Of a stretch of DNA of 64,000 nt, positions 9,054 to 16,833 are shown piece by piece (the stretch's first letter is position 1; every line of letters starts with the position of its first letter). Made by a program: the position numbers and the translations under genes. Under the pieces are notes generated by a model, which did not search any database, had not been told where the DNA came from, and saw only the letters and a program-made list of their open reading frames with translations. This stretch comes from Neptunicella marina (GTDB taxonomy: Bacteria > Pseudomonadota > Gammaproteobacteria > Enterobacterales > Alteromonadaceae): the NCBI RefSeq assembly GCF_014270035.1, contig NZ_JACNEP010000001.1, positions 434,001 to 498,000 of the forward strand, read 5' to 3'.

Positions 9054-10685
9054 TTAACCTGCGCTGAGGCGTTTAAAAGGTTGCCATTGCCAATAGGTAA
9101 TACAACGCCACACCCACTCCAGTGGTCCAAAGTGAAACACTCTTAACCACCATAAGGAGAATACTGCCTGAAATGCCAGTATACCAAAAGCCAGTATTAC
9201 CTGTTCAAAGCGGGAAACCTGCATAAATAAGGCGCCACCGTAACCATAAAATAACCAGGAAAGAACCAGTGAGTGCATCATATAGTTAGTTAACGCCATC
9301 TGCCCCATCGGCGCTAACCAGGCTAAACGTTTATGCCATTTAACTGACATACATAACAAAGTAACCGCCCCCAGATAACCGGCACTAAGTAATAATTGTC
9401 CGGCCTGATCCAACGTCGTTGCGACGACCATAAAAACAGGGTGGATATCAGACTCTGGCTGAGCAGAGAGCAAAACCCCGGCAGTGCTCATCATCAATCC
9501 GCAGAACAAACCAACATACGTCATAATTTTAAAAAACAAAGTATGTTGTTCTGGTTGTGTCATTTTATTAGTAGCAATTAACCAATAACCCAGCATAAAC
9601 AAAGGCAGACCGAAAAATGCCACAAATACAGGTGTCGTCAGTAACCAGTCAATAACCGATGTCGCACGGAATCGGGTAACTTGCCAGTATTCATTTTGCA
9701 GCAAACCCAATTTATCTTTATTTTGATTAAACTGTTGCTGCGCTTTGGTTTTAAGACGTTCTTCAACCGCGTCTTCAAATGCCTGTTGTTGATCGTTTTC
9801 CGCACTTGCAGGCTGTGTTTCAGTCGAATCTGTCGCAGATTGCAGTGGTTCTTCCGTTAAAATTTCAGACGAATCAAAGACTGAGTTGTGAGGGCTACCT
9901 TTGACTGATGTTACCACCTCACCAGCCTGCTGATTTTCAGCAATAGTATCTGTCATGTCAGCCGTAATAATCTGATTTTGTAAATGTTCAGGAAGTTCAT
10001 CCAGATGTTCTGCAACATATTGCCGGTAATAACCGGCAAACCGCTTATCAGCCTCAGACTTAATTGTTCGATCCTGTTCTGCATTAGCAAGTGCACCATT
10101 ATTGTCCTGCACCATACCAAACAGCATCCCACCGATTGTGGCAACTAAAAATGGCATGCATAACACCAGTAACCCTGCTTTTAAAAAAAATTTATTGCTA
10201 TCAAAGCGCTTAAAGCGAGGTGTTTTAATCAGGCATACCCAGCCAAGCAATACCAATCCGCCAACAGCATAGTCATGCAGGATGTCGCCACTCCATAACA
10301 AAATCATATGTGCCAGACCAAAGACAAATAATGCCAGCATGCGACGGGTAAACCGGCCAACAAAAGGTCTGTTCTGCAGCTGAGCTTTAAGCAACATGAT
10401 GGCGAATCCCATGCCAAACAACAGGGAAAATAACTTATAAAACTTACCTTCCACCAATACCTTTATTAACCAGCCTGCAGCCCAGTCCCAGCCCTGCAGA
10501 GTCAAATCGAATTGACTGATGGCACTTAGCGAGCGATTAAAAAACTCGATATTCATCAACAAAATGCCAAACAGGGCAAACCCACGCAAAATATCCAGTA
10601 ATTGAATACGCTCGGTAGCCCGGGTAGGTTGACTATGGGTTAAATCATGACTCACGTTATCCTGAGGTTTTTCGGCTTGATCCAT
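9054..10685 (-). CDS. DUF418 (YeiB-like) multispanning membrane protein
   Basis: A 543-residue membrane protein. The N-terminus RIQLLDILRGFALFGILLMN and the C-terminal half (LGYWLIA, APMGQMALTNYMMHS, FGPLEWVWR) match the DUF418/YeiB family, which is related to membrane acyltransferase-like proteins and has no settled function. The unusual part is residues about 193-345, a long hydrophilic, Glu/Gln/Ser/Thr-rich insert between membrane helices. The gene is followed directly by the FKBP isomerase gene in the same direction. Confidence 0.85.
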   Translation of the reverse strand: MDQAEKPQDNVSHDLTHSQPTRATERIQLLDILRGFALFGILLMNIEFFNRSLSAISQFDLTLQGWDWAAGWLIKVLVEGKFYKLFSLLFGMGFAIMLLKAQLQNRPFVGRFTRRMLALFVFGLAHMILLWSGDILHDYAVGGLVLLGWVCLIKTPRFKRFDSNKFFLKAGLLVLCMPFLVATIGGMLFGMVQDNNGALANAEQDRTIKSEADKRFAGYYRQYVAEHLDELPEHLQNQIITADMTDTIAENQQAGEVVTSVKGSPHNSVFDSSEILTEEPLQSATDSTETQPASAENDQQQAFEDAVEERLKTKAQQQFNQNKDKLGLLQNEYWQVTRFRATSVIDWLLTTPVFVAFFGLPLFMLGYWLIATNKMTQPEQHTLFFKIMTYVGLFCGLMMSTAGVLLSAQPESDIHPVFMVVATTLDQAGQLLLSAGYLGAVTLLCMSVKWHKRLAWLAPMGQMALTNYMMHSLVLSWLFYGYGGALFMQVSRFEQVILAFGILAFQAVFSLWWLRVFHFGPLEWVWRCITYWQWQPFKRLSAG

Positions 10686-10915
10686 GTTTTACATCCTTGC
10701 AACAGGTCTTAAATCGACAAATTTTACGACAATATATCATTGAACTAACACCCATTATTGTTGCGAAACCTCCCGGGCATCTGAATCAGACTACATAGGA
10801 ACCGCTACAAGATAAATATCAGAGTGCCAGTCAATATCAATTTGTAACCCAACTAAAGAGGCTATAAGCTATTGAAAATAAAGCGTTAACAACATTACAA
10901 CAGGCGCATTACCCT

Positions 10916-13900
10916 ATGTTTACTATCTGGTCACTTACGGCCATAGCGGTTGGCTTTTTAGCTTTACTATTTGCGGTGGGGTTCTGGGGAGATCGTTATC
11001 ATCAGGGTAATCGTCAACGCCCCGTTATTTATAGTCTGGCACTGGGTGTTCACTGTACCTCCTGGGCGTTCTACGGTACCACCGCACAATCGGCACAATA
11101 TGGCTGGGCTTTTACACCTACCTACGTAGGTAGCATTTGTGTGTTTTTATTTGGTTACCCCCTGTTAAGACGCGTTATTCATTTCTGCCAACAAAATAAC
11201 ATCAGCTCTGTTGCTGACTTTATTGGCAATCAGTATGGAAAATCTCATTTAATTGCCGCGATTGTTACCTTTATATGCTTTATAGGTGTGCTGCCCTACA
11301 CTGCCTTACAACTTGATGCTGTGACGGCCAGTTTAAGTATGTTATCTAATGCTGAATCTCCCTGGCCAGGAGGTATCAGTTTGTATGTCGCTATGCTGCT
11401 GGCACTCTTCGCAATTTTATTTGGTACCCGTACGTTAAGTCTGACCGAGAAACACCCTGGGTTAATGCTGGCTATTGCTTTTGAGTCAGTGATTAAGCTG
11501 GCGGCATTTGTGTTACTTGGGTTATTTGTCTGCTATCAGCTATTCGATGGTGTAATTGATTTAATGGGTAAAACCCAGCTGCACACACAGGCGCGCAACG
11601 TACTGGATAGCTCCTCAGCCCCCTGGGTTTATATGAGCCATATGCTACTGGGTATGTGCTCAATGTTCTGTTTACCCAGACAGTTTCATATCAACTATGT
11701 TGAAAATAACGGAGAACAGGAATTAAAAAGTGCACGCTGGTTATTTCCGCTGTATTTGCTTGCAATAAATCTGTTTGTTTTACCCATTGCACTGGCAGGC
11801 AAAATACTGCTGCCCGAAACCAGTCCGGATAATTATGTTATTGCTTTGCCTATGCTTGGCAATAACGCTGCCGTCGCTGGCATTGTTTTTATTGGCGGAC
11901 TGGCCGCTGCTTCCAGCATGGTGATTGTTGCCACACTGGCCATAGGCATAATGATGGCCAACAATCTGGTCACGCCGTTATGGTTGAAACTACGTTTTCG
12001 TGCCGACAAACAACAGGTATTTAATCAACAAAGTTTACTCACCATTCGTCGACTCACTGTTTTACTGGTAGTAGGTTTATCTTATCTGTACTACCAGTAT
12101 CTTAGCCGCACTGCACCACTGGTTAACAGTGGCATTATTGCAATGGCACTGATGGCACAACTTGCGCCAAGTCTGGTTCTGGGGCTTTACTGGCAACGTA
12201 GTCATAAAATCGCAGCTATTTTGTCAATCCTGACCGGTGTCTGTTGCTGGTGGATCTATTTGTTATGGCCAAGTATTACCTCAACCTATTACTTTGACTC
12301 CATTCCCAGCGACAGTGAATTAAGTTTTGGTGTATTTATCAGTCTGGCGATAAATATTTCGGTCTATCTTGTTAGTAGCTTAATTTTGAGACAAAGACGT
12401 GAGCTGCAAAGCACTATACAGGATAAAAGTCACGAAGCTTATTATGCCATTAAGCTGCAAAACCTGCTGGCAGTAACAGAGCGGGTTTTCTCCCCATCCC
12501 AACAGCAACAATTGATCAGTCAAATCGGCACGCAGGATCTAAGTGCTTATGCCAGTGAATCCCTTATTGCAAAAATAGAAGCAGATCTGGCTGCACATGT
12601 TGGCTCTGCAAGTGCACGGATCCTGCTATCGGCGATTACCGAGCAACATCAGGTTCCACTTGCGCAGCTAGTCGGACTGGTGGAAGAAGCCAGTCAAAGC
12701 TATCAGTTTAATCACGAGCTGCTGCAGTCATCGGTTGAACATATTGATCAGGGCATTAGCGTAGTCGATCGCCATCTAAAATTGCTGGCATGGAATCAAC
12801 GTTATATCCAGTTATTCAACTATCCCACGGGTTTTATTCGTGCCGGCATGCCAATTGAAGAATTACTGCGTTTTAACGCCCGGCGAGGCTTGTTTGCCAG
12901 TAATAAAGATATTGATGCAGAAGTCGCCAAACGTATCGATTATCTGCGCCATGGCAGTAGTTATAAGTATTTACGTACCCAGCCCGATGGACGTGTTATT
13001 GAACTACAGGGCAATCCTATGCCAGGTGGTGGTTTTGTAACAACTTACAGCGATATGACCGATTACGTACGTACCCAGCAATTGCTGGAAGAATCCAAAT
13101 CGCAGTTAGAACTGCGCGTCGCTCAGCGAACAGAACAGTTGGAGCGGGTTAATCAGGCACTGGAAATAGCTAAACAGGAGGCAGAACAGGCCAACGACAG
13201 TAAAACCAAATTTTTGGCAGCAGCAGGACATGACTTAATGCAGCCGTTTAATGCTGCTACCTTGTTTGCCAGCATGATCAAGCAACAATCCACCCACCAC
13301 AAGGTTCAGGAATTATCCGAAAGTTTATTGCTGTCGTTAGGTAATGCCGAGGAGTTGCTTAGCATGTTGCTGGATATGACCAAGCTTGAATCAGGTGTAT
13401 TAACCAGTCATATAGAAGCCGTTAATTTGCATGAGCTGCTGCACCCATTAGCAGCTGAGTTTTCGCTGCAAGCTCAGCAGAAGGGTTTAGAACTTGTTTA
13501 CGTTCCAAACTCTATTTGGGTCAAATCAGATCGCAAACTACTTAAACGTGTTGTGCAAAACTTATTATCAAATGCCATTCGTTATACCCTAAAAGGCAAA
13601 ATATTAATCGGTGGCAGACGACTCAAAGATACAATTTACATTCAGGTTCACGATACGGGTGTTGGCATTGCCAAACATCAGCAACAGGAAATATTTAATG
13701 AGTTCCACCAACTCGATGCCGATAACCGTCAGGGACTGGGTCTCGGATTAACCATAGTCGAACGTATCTGCAGTTTATTACATCATCCCGTCACCTTGCG
13801 TTCGGAGCTGGGTAAAGGGACCTGTTTTAGTGTGCAACTCAGTCGCTGTAAAGCTCAGCGTCCCCCCGCCAATCTCCCGGTTTCAGAGCCTGCCGATAAA

Positions 13901-14296
13901 TCGGTATTTCTGCACAATAAACAGGTACTGATTATTGATAACGAAACCCAAAACTTACACGCAATGCAGGAATTGTTTAGCCAGTGGGGGGCAAACGTTT
14001 TCGTGGCAACCAATCTGGAACAAGCTCAACAGTTACAGGCTGAGCCGCCAGATTTACTGCTGGTGGACTACCATTTGGATCACAATGTGATTGGCGTGGA
14101 CGTTGCCACTCAATTAATGGATTTGTGGCACGACAATGTACCGGTTATCGTCAATAGTGCCGATTACAACGATGCGATAAAAGATCAGGCGATTGAAGCG
14201 GGGTTTACTTTTTTACCCAAGCCGCTGAAAACCGCGGCATTAAAACGAGCAATAAAAAAACTCTTTGCACTCAACAATATTGACTACGATAACTAG
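10916..14296 (+). CDS. crbS: CrbS-like hybrid sensor: SSF symporter domain, PAS, histidine kinase, receiver
   Basis: A 1126-residue protein. Residues about 1-500 form a sodium/solute-symporter (SSF) domain with some 13 helices (opening MFTIWSLTAIAVGFLALLFA). A PAS domain (about 600-715, QGISVVDRHLKLLAWNQRY) and a coiled coil follow. The histidine kinase has H772 in AAAGHDLMQPF, an N-box (LLSNAIRYT), and DTGVGI and GLGLGLTI ATP-lid motifs. A C-terminal receiver has phospho-acceptor D1051 in LLVDYHLD and a Lys in LPKPL. This architecture is that of CrbS, which with the LuxR-type CrbR controls the acetate switch in Vibrio and Pseudomonas. A CrbR-like regulator lies 1.8 kb downstream on the opposite strand. 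The transport domain may sense rather than transport. Confidence 0.88.
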   Translation: MFTIWSLTAIAVGFLALLFAVGFWGDRYHQGNRQRPVIYSLALGVHCTSWAFYGTTAQSAQYGWAFTPTYVGSICVFLFGYPLLRRVIHFCQQNNISSVADFIGNQYGKSHLIAAIVTFICFIGVLPYTALQLDAVTASLSMLSNAESPWPGGISLYVAMLLALFAILFGTRTLSLTEKHPGLMLAIAFESVIKLAAFVLLGLFVCYQLFDGVIDLMGKTQLHTQARNVLDSSSAPWVYMSHMLLGMCSMFCLPRQFHINYVENNGEQELKSARWLFPLYLLAINLFVLPIALAGKILLPETSPDNYVIALPMLGNNAAVAGIVFIGGLAAASSMVIVATLAIGIMMANNLVTPLWLKLRFRADKQQVFNQQSLLTIRRLTVLLVVGLSYLYYQYLSRTAPLVNSGIIAMALMAQLAPSLVLGLYWQRSHKIAAILSILTGVCCWWIYLLWPSITSTYYFDSIPSDSELSFGVFISLAINISVYLVSSLILRQRRELQSTIQDKSHEAYYAIKLQNLLAVTERVFSPSQQQQLISQIGTQDLSAYASESLIAKIEADLAAHVGSASARILLSAITEQHQVPLAQLVGLVEEASQSYQFNHELLQSSVEHIDQGISVVDRHLKLLAWNQRYIQLFNYPTGFIRAGMPIEELLRFNARRGLFASNKDIDAEVAKRIDYLRHGSSYKYLRTQPDGRVIELQGNPMPGGGFVTTYSDMTDYVRTQQLLEESKSQLELRVAQRTEQLERVNQALEIAKQEAEQANDSKTKFLAAAGHDLMQPFNAATLFASMIKQQSTHHKVQELSESLLLSLGNAEELLSMLLDMTKLESGVLTSHIEAVNLHELLHPLAAEFSLQAQQKGLELVYVPNSIWVKSDRKLLKRVVQNLLSNAIRYTLKGKILIGGRRLKDTIYIQVHDTGVGIAKHQQQEIFNEFHQLDADNRQGLGLGLTIVERICSLLHHPVTLRSELGKGTCFSVQLSRCKAQRPPANLPVSEPADKSVFLHNKQVLIIDNETQNLHAMQELFSQWGANVFVATNLEQAQQLQAEPPDLLLVDYHLDHNVIGVDVATQLMDLWHDNVPVIVNSADYNDAIKDQAIEAGFTFLPKPLKTAALKRAIKKLFALNNIDYDN

Positions 14297-14313
14297 AGCT
14301 GGCTCATACAAAC

Positions 14314-14581
14314 TAGAGCGTGTTGAACTTTACTGTATAAATTTTGTTCTAACTAAACACTTTTTAATCGCGACGCTTATTTGCAGGCCTAATGGATTAA
14401 GTCAAAAATAAGCAACAAAGAGTGAAAAGTGTTTAGGACGAACCCTTCGGGCAACGTTTGTGCGGCATTTCTACTGCTTCAGCACTCATTTATGTAGAAC
14501 AACTACACCACATTCGTGCTTCATTGTTTAAATACCGCGCAACTCGTTGCAAAAATATACCGCAAAGTTCAACACGCTCTA
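14314..14581. repeat. 268-bp MITE-like inverted-repeat element
   Basis: The ends are a perfect 17-bp inverted repeat: TAGAGCGTGTTGAACTT at 14314-14330 and its reverse complement at 14565-14581; the match continues imperfectly for about 15 more bases. The outermost TA on both sides could be a TA target duplication, as left by IS630/mariner-type transposition. Nested inside are an 11-bp perfect inverted repeat (14354-14364 with 14425-14435) and an 8-bp one (14375-14382 with 14406-14413), so one half folds into a strong hairpin. No credible gene is contained. Its right end touches the ribosome site of the GFA gene. The mobile origin is inferred from structure; copy number is not testable here. 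Confidence 0.75.
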
Positions 14582-14598
14582 ATACGGAAGGTAAACAC

Positions 14599-14946
14599 AT
14601 GAAAATTAACGGCAGCTGCCATTGCGGCAATATTCGTTATCAGGCGGATGGTGAATTTGGCGATTTGCTGTCCTGCAATTGTTCCATATGCAGTAAACGT
14701 GGCAGTTTGCTGTGGTTTATCCCGCGTAGCAATCTATCTGTGAGCACGCCGGATAAACCATTGAGCACCTACACCTTTAACAGTCATAAAATAAAACACC
14801 ACTTTTGCCCGGTATGTGGCTGTGCGCCATTTGGCGAAGGTGAAGATGGTAAGGGCAATTCCATGGCGGCAATTAATGCAAGGTGTGTGGATAATGTGGA
14901 TTTAAGCCAGTTTAAAATTAATCATTTTGATGGGAAGAGTTTGTAA
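14599..14946 (+). CDS. GFA-family (CENP-V/GFA) zinc protein
   Basis: A 115-residue protein with the zinc ligands of the GFA fold: C7 and C9 (SCHCGNIRY), C26/C28/C31 (SCNCSICSKRG), C70 and C73 (FCPVCG). The family is named for glutathione-dependent formaldehyde-activating enzyme, but most members have no proven reaction. The start is the ATG at 14599 with GGAAGG upstream. An in-frame ATG at 14458 would add 47 residues, but these come entirely from the MITE-like repeat and are very unlikely to be real. The repeat therefore probably sits between this gene and its former promoter. Confidence 0.88.
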   Translation: MKINGSCHCGNIRYQADGEFGDLLSCNCSICSKRGSLLWFIPRSNLSVSTPDKPLSTYTFNSHKIKHHFCPVCGCAPFGEGEDGKGNSMAAINARCVDNVDLSQFKINHFDGKSL

Positions 14947-14972
14947 AACGCCGCAAATAATACATTTCCCCC

Positions 14973-14998
14973 AAATGCACCTTTTAAGGTGCATTTTT
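14973..14998. terminator. Bidirectional terminator overlapping a stop codon
   Basis: 11-bp perfect stem AAATGCACCTT / AAGGTGCATTT with A and T runs on both sides, between convergent genes. The TAA stop of the TauE/SafE gene (14984-14986) lies in the loop, so the last three codons of that gene form part of the hairpin. Confidence 0.85.
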
Positions 14999-15991
14999 GT
15001 ATCTAACCAGCTTAGCACCCAGTTGCCTTAGCTTTTCAAAGCCCAGCAAACTGATTAATACCGCCAATACGGCTAACAGCATGCCCCACAAACCAAGAAT
15101 TTTTTGCTCGGAGTGCAACGTCCAGACAAATTGCCCCACGCATAATGTCGCGACCACCAATAACGTTGGCTTACGCCCAATTCGCGCCACCACAAATACG
15201 CCAAGCGGCGCCCCAAGAGCCACCACAGGTGCAGCCGCCAACCAGTTCTCAAAGACCCCATCCTGCCAGCTACCACTGATGGTTTTGACCATAACGCCGA
15301 CAACAGACGTAAATGCCATAATCACAACTGATGTGGGAATGGCAATTTTCAAATCCGCCCGACACAACAGCACAAGTGCTGTATAAAGCACCATATCAAT
15401 ACCTACGCCCGTAACCGAAACCAGTATCATTGCCGATAATAAACCAAGCGTTAAACCGAGCTTAAAATCCCAACTTTCATCAAAGTCAGTCATGCCGCTA
15501 TGACTGGCGATTTCATCCAGCCGATAAAGATGCAATAAACCAAAACTGGCCCAAATTACTGCAAACACCAACTTTATATACAGTTCTGAAAAATAAGGCG
15601 CAACAAATATAAGGCCAAGCGGCGTACCAATTAATGCGCCGAGCATAGCACCATATAACAGTGCTTTGGCCAGCGGTTGGCGCTTGGCAAGAATAAAAAT
15701 GGAGGCACTGGTCATGCCGATGCTTTGAATAGCAAAACTAAAATCCCGTCCCAGACTGGCAGGCAATTCAAATAACAGTACCAATACCGGAAAACCAACG
15801 GTACCTCCGCCCATTGGCGTCGAACCCGCGGCATAACTGCCCACAGCCATTGCTGCAGCCATAGGCCAGTGCTGCAAGGTTACGGCTAATAAATCGTGGC
15901 CAAATACAATATAGGACCACACCAGATAAAAAGCGGTTAGCCAGAACCCCCAGACCCATAAATACTGCTTTGGGCGCGCCTGTAAACTCAT
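14984..15991 (-). CDS. TauE/SafE-family membrane permease
   Basis: A 335-residue protein with about 8-9 membrane helices. The signature AAGSTPMGGGTVGFPVL with a later second-repeat helix (SVTGVGIDMVLYTALVLL) matches the TauE/SafE (COG0730) permeases, which export sulfite, sulfoacetate or other small organic anions. The start at 15991 is chosen because AGGAG lies 7 bases upstream; an in-frame ATG at 16018 has no ribosome site. It lies between the CrbR-like regulator and the CrbS-like sensor, the former 67 bp upstream in the same direction, so co-transcription is possible. The substrate is unknown; an organic anion would fit an acetate-related locus, but that is inference. Confidence 0.85.
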   Translation of the reverse strand: MSLQARPKQYLWVWGFWLTAFYLVWSYIVFGHDLLAVTLQHWPMAAAMAVGSYAAGSTPMGGGTVGFPVLVLLFELPASLGRDFSFAIQSIGMTSASIFILAKRQPLAKALLYGAMLGALIGTPLGLIFVAPYFSELYIKLVFAVIWASFGLLHLYRLDEIASHSGMTDFDESWDFKLGLTLGLLSAMILVSVTGVGIDMVLYTALVLLCRADLKIAIPTSVVIMAFTSVVGVMVKTISGSWQDGVFENWLAAAPVVALGAPLGVFVVARIGRKPTLLVVATLCVGQFVWTLHSEQKILGLWGMLLAVLAVLISLLGFEKLRQLGAKLVRYKNAP

Positions 15992-16058
15992 GAAAGCTCC
16001 TTTAAAACGACGGCGCATCGTACCATAACTTCACGTTTTTCCTTGCGAAATCAGACCG

Positions 16059-16697
16059 CTATTCACCCATTATTTGCTTAAAAATAATCCCTGCCTGAGT
16101 GCGATTAATCACATCCAGCTTGCGCAAAACCGCAGAGACATGTTGTTTAATCGTGGTTTCCTGCACATTGAGTTCATAGGCGATTTGTTTATTAAGCATG
16201 CCGTCAGCGATGAGTTTAAGCACTTTAAACTGGTGTGGTGTCAGTTGCTGCATTTTCTCGGCGAAGGCTTTTTGATTATGATCTGTGGCGCTTTGCACGT
16301 CAGACATAACAGACTGTGGAACCCATTGTTCACCATCCATAACCTGAGCAACGGCGTCTGACAATTGGTCCAGTGAGGCTGATTTAGGAATATAACCGCT
16401 GGCACCTAAATCCAGAGCTTTGCGTATAATCTGAGGATCTTCTTCTGCCGAGACCATCACCACTAAAACATCACTAAACTCACTACGCAAGCTGCTTAAG
16501 CCAGTTAACCCCTGATTGCCCGGCATATTAAGATCAAGAAACACCAACTCGGTATCCGCATGTTCCGACAACAAACGACGGGTTTCATCCAGACTGGCAG
16601 ACTGCAGCACATCACATCCCAAAACAGATTCAACAGCTTGCTTTAACGCACTGCGGAATAATGGATGATCATCGGCAATAACAACTTTGAACGACAT
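16059..16697 (-). CDS. crbR: CrbR-like LuxR-family response regulator
   Basis: A 212-residue response regulator. The receiver (about 1-120) has the acidic pair D9/D10, phospho-acceptor D55 (VFLDLNMPG), S83 and K105 (YIPKSAS). The C-terminal LuxR helix-turn-helix spans about 149-206 (LTPHQFKVLKLIADGMLNKQ, ETTIKQHVSAVLRKL). Sequence style and the nearby SSF-linked kinase match CrbR, the regulator that activates acs in the acetate switch. The gene name depends on that context and not on a demonstrated target; acs is not in this window. Confidence 0.85.
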   Translation of the reverse strand: MSFKVVIADDHPLFRSALKQAVESVLGCDVLQSASLDETRRLLSEHADTELVFLDLNMPGNQGLTGLSSLRSEFSDVLVVMVSAEEDPQIIRKALDLGASGYIPKSASLDQLSDAVAQVMDGEQWVPQSVMSDVQSATDHNQKAFAEKMQQLTPHQFKVLKLIADGMLNKQIAYELNVQETTIKQHVSAVLRKLDVINRTQAGIIFKQIMGE

Positions 16698-16784
16698 AGA
16701 TAACTTTTTGCTCTTAATTTTTTAAGCCAACTATTCACTAACAGATTAAATGGTGCAAGTGAAACCACTCTGACAACGCTCACT

Positions 16785-16820
16785 AAAAAATAAAGGCGAC
16801 CTAAGTCGCCTTTATTTTTG
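16785..16820 (-). terminator. Terminator downstream of the second TonB receptor
   Basis: A 15-bp perfect stem (AAAAATAAAGGCGAC / GTCGCCTTTATTTTT) with a 4-base loop, just after the receptor stop at 16834 and ending in T-rich sequence on the minus strand. Confidence 0.9.
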
Positions 16821-16833
16821 CCCGAAACACGGA

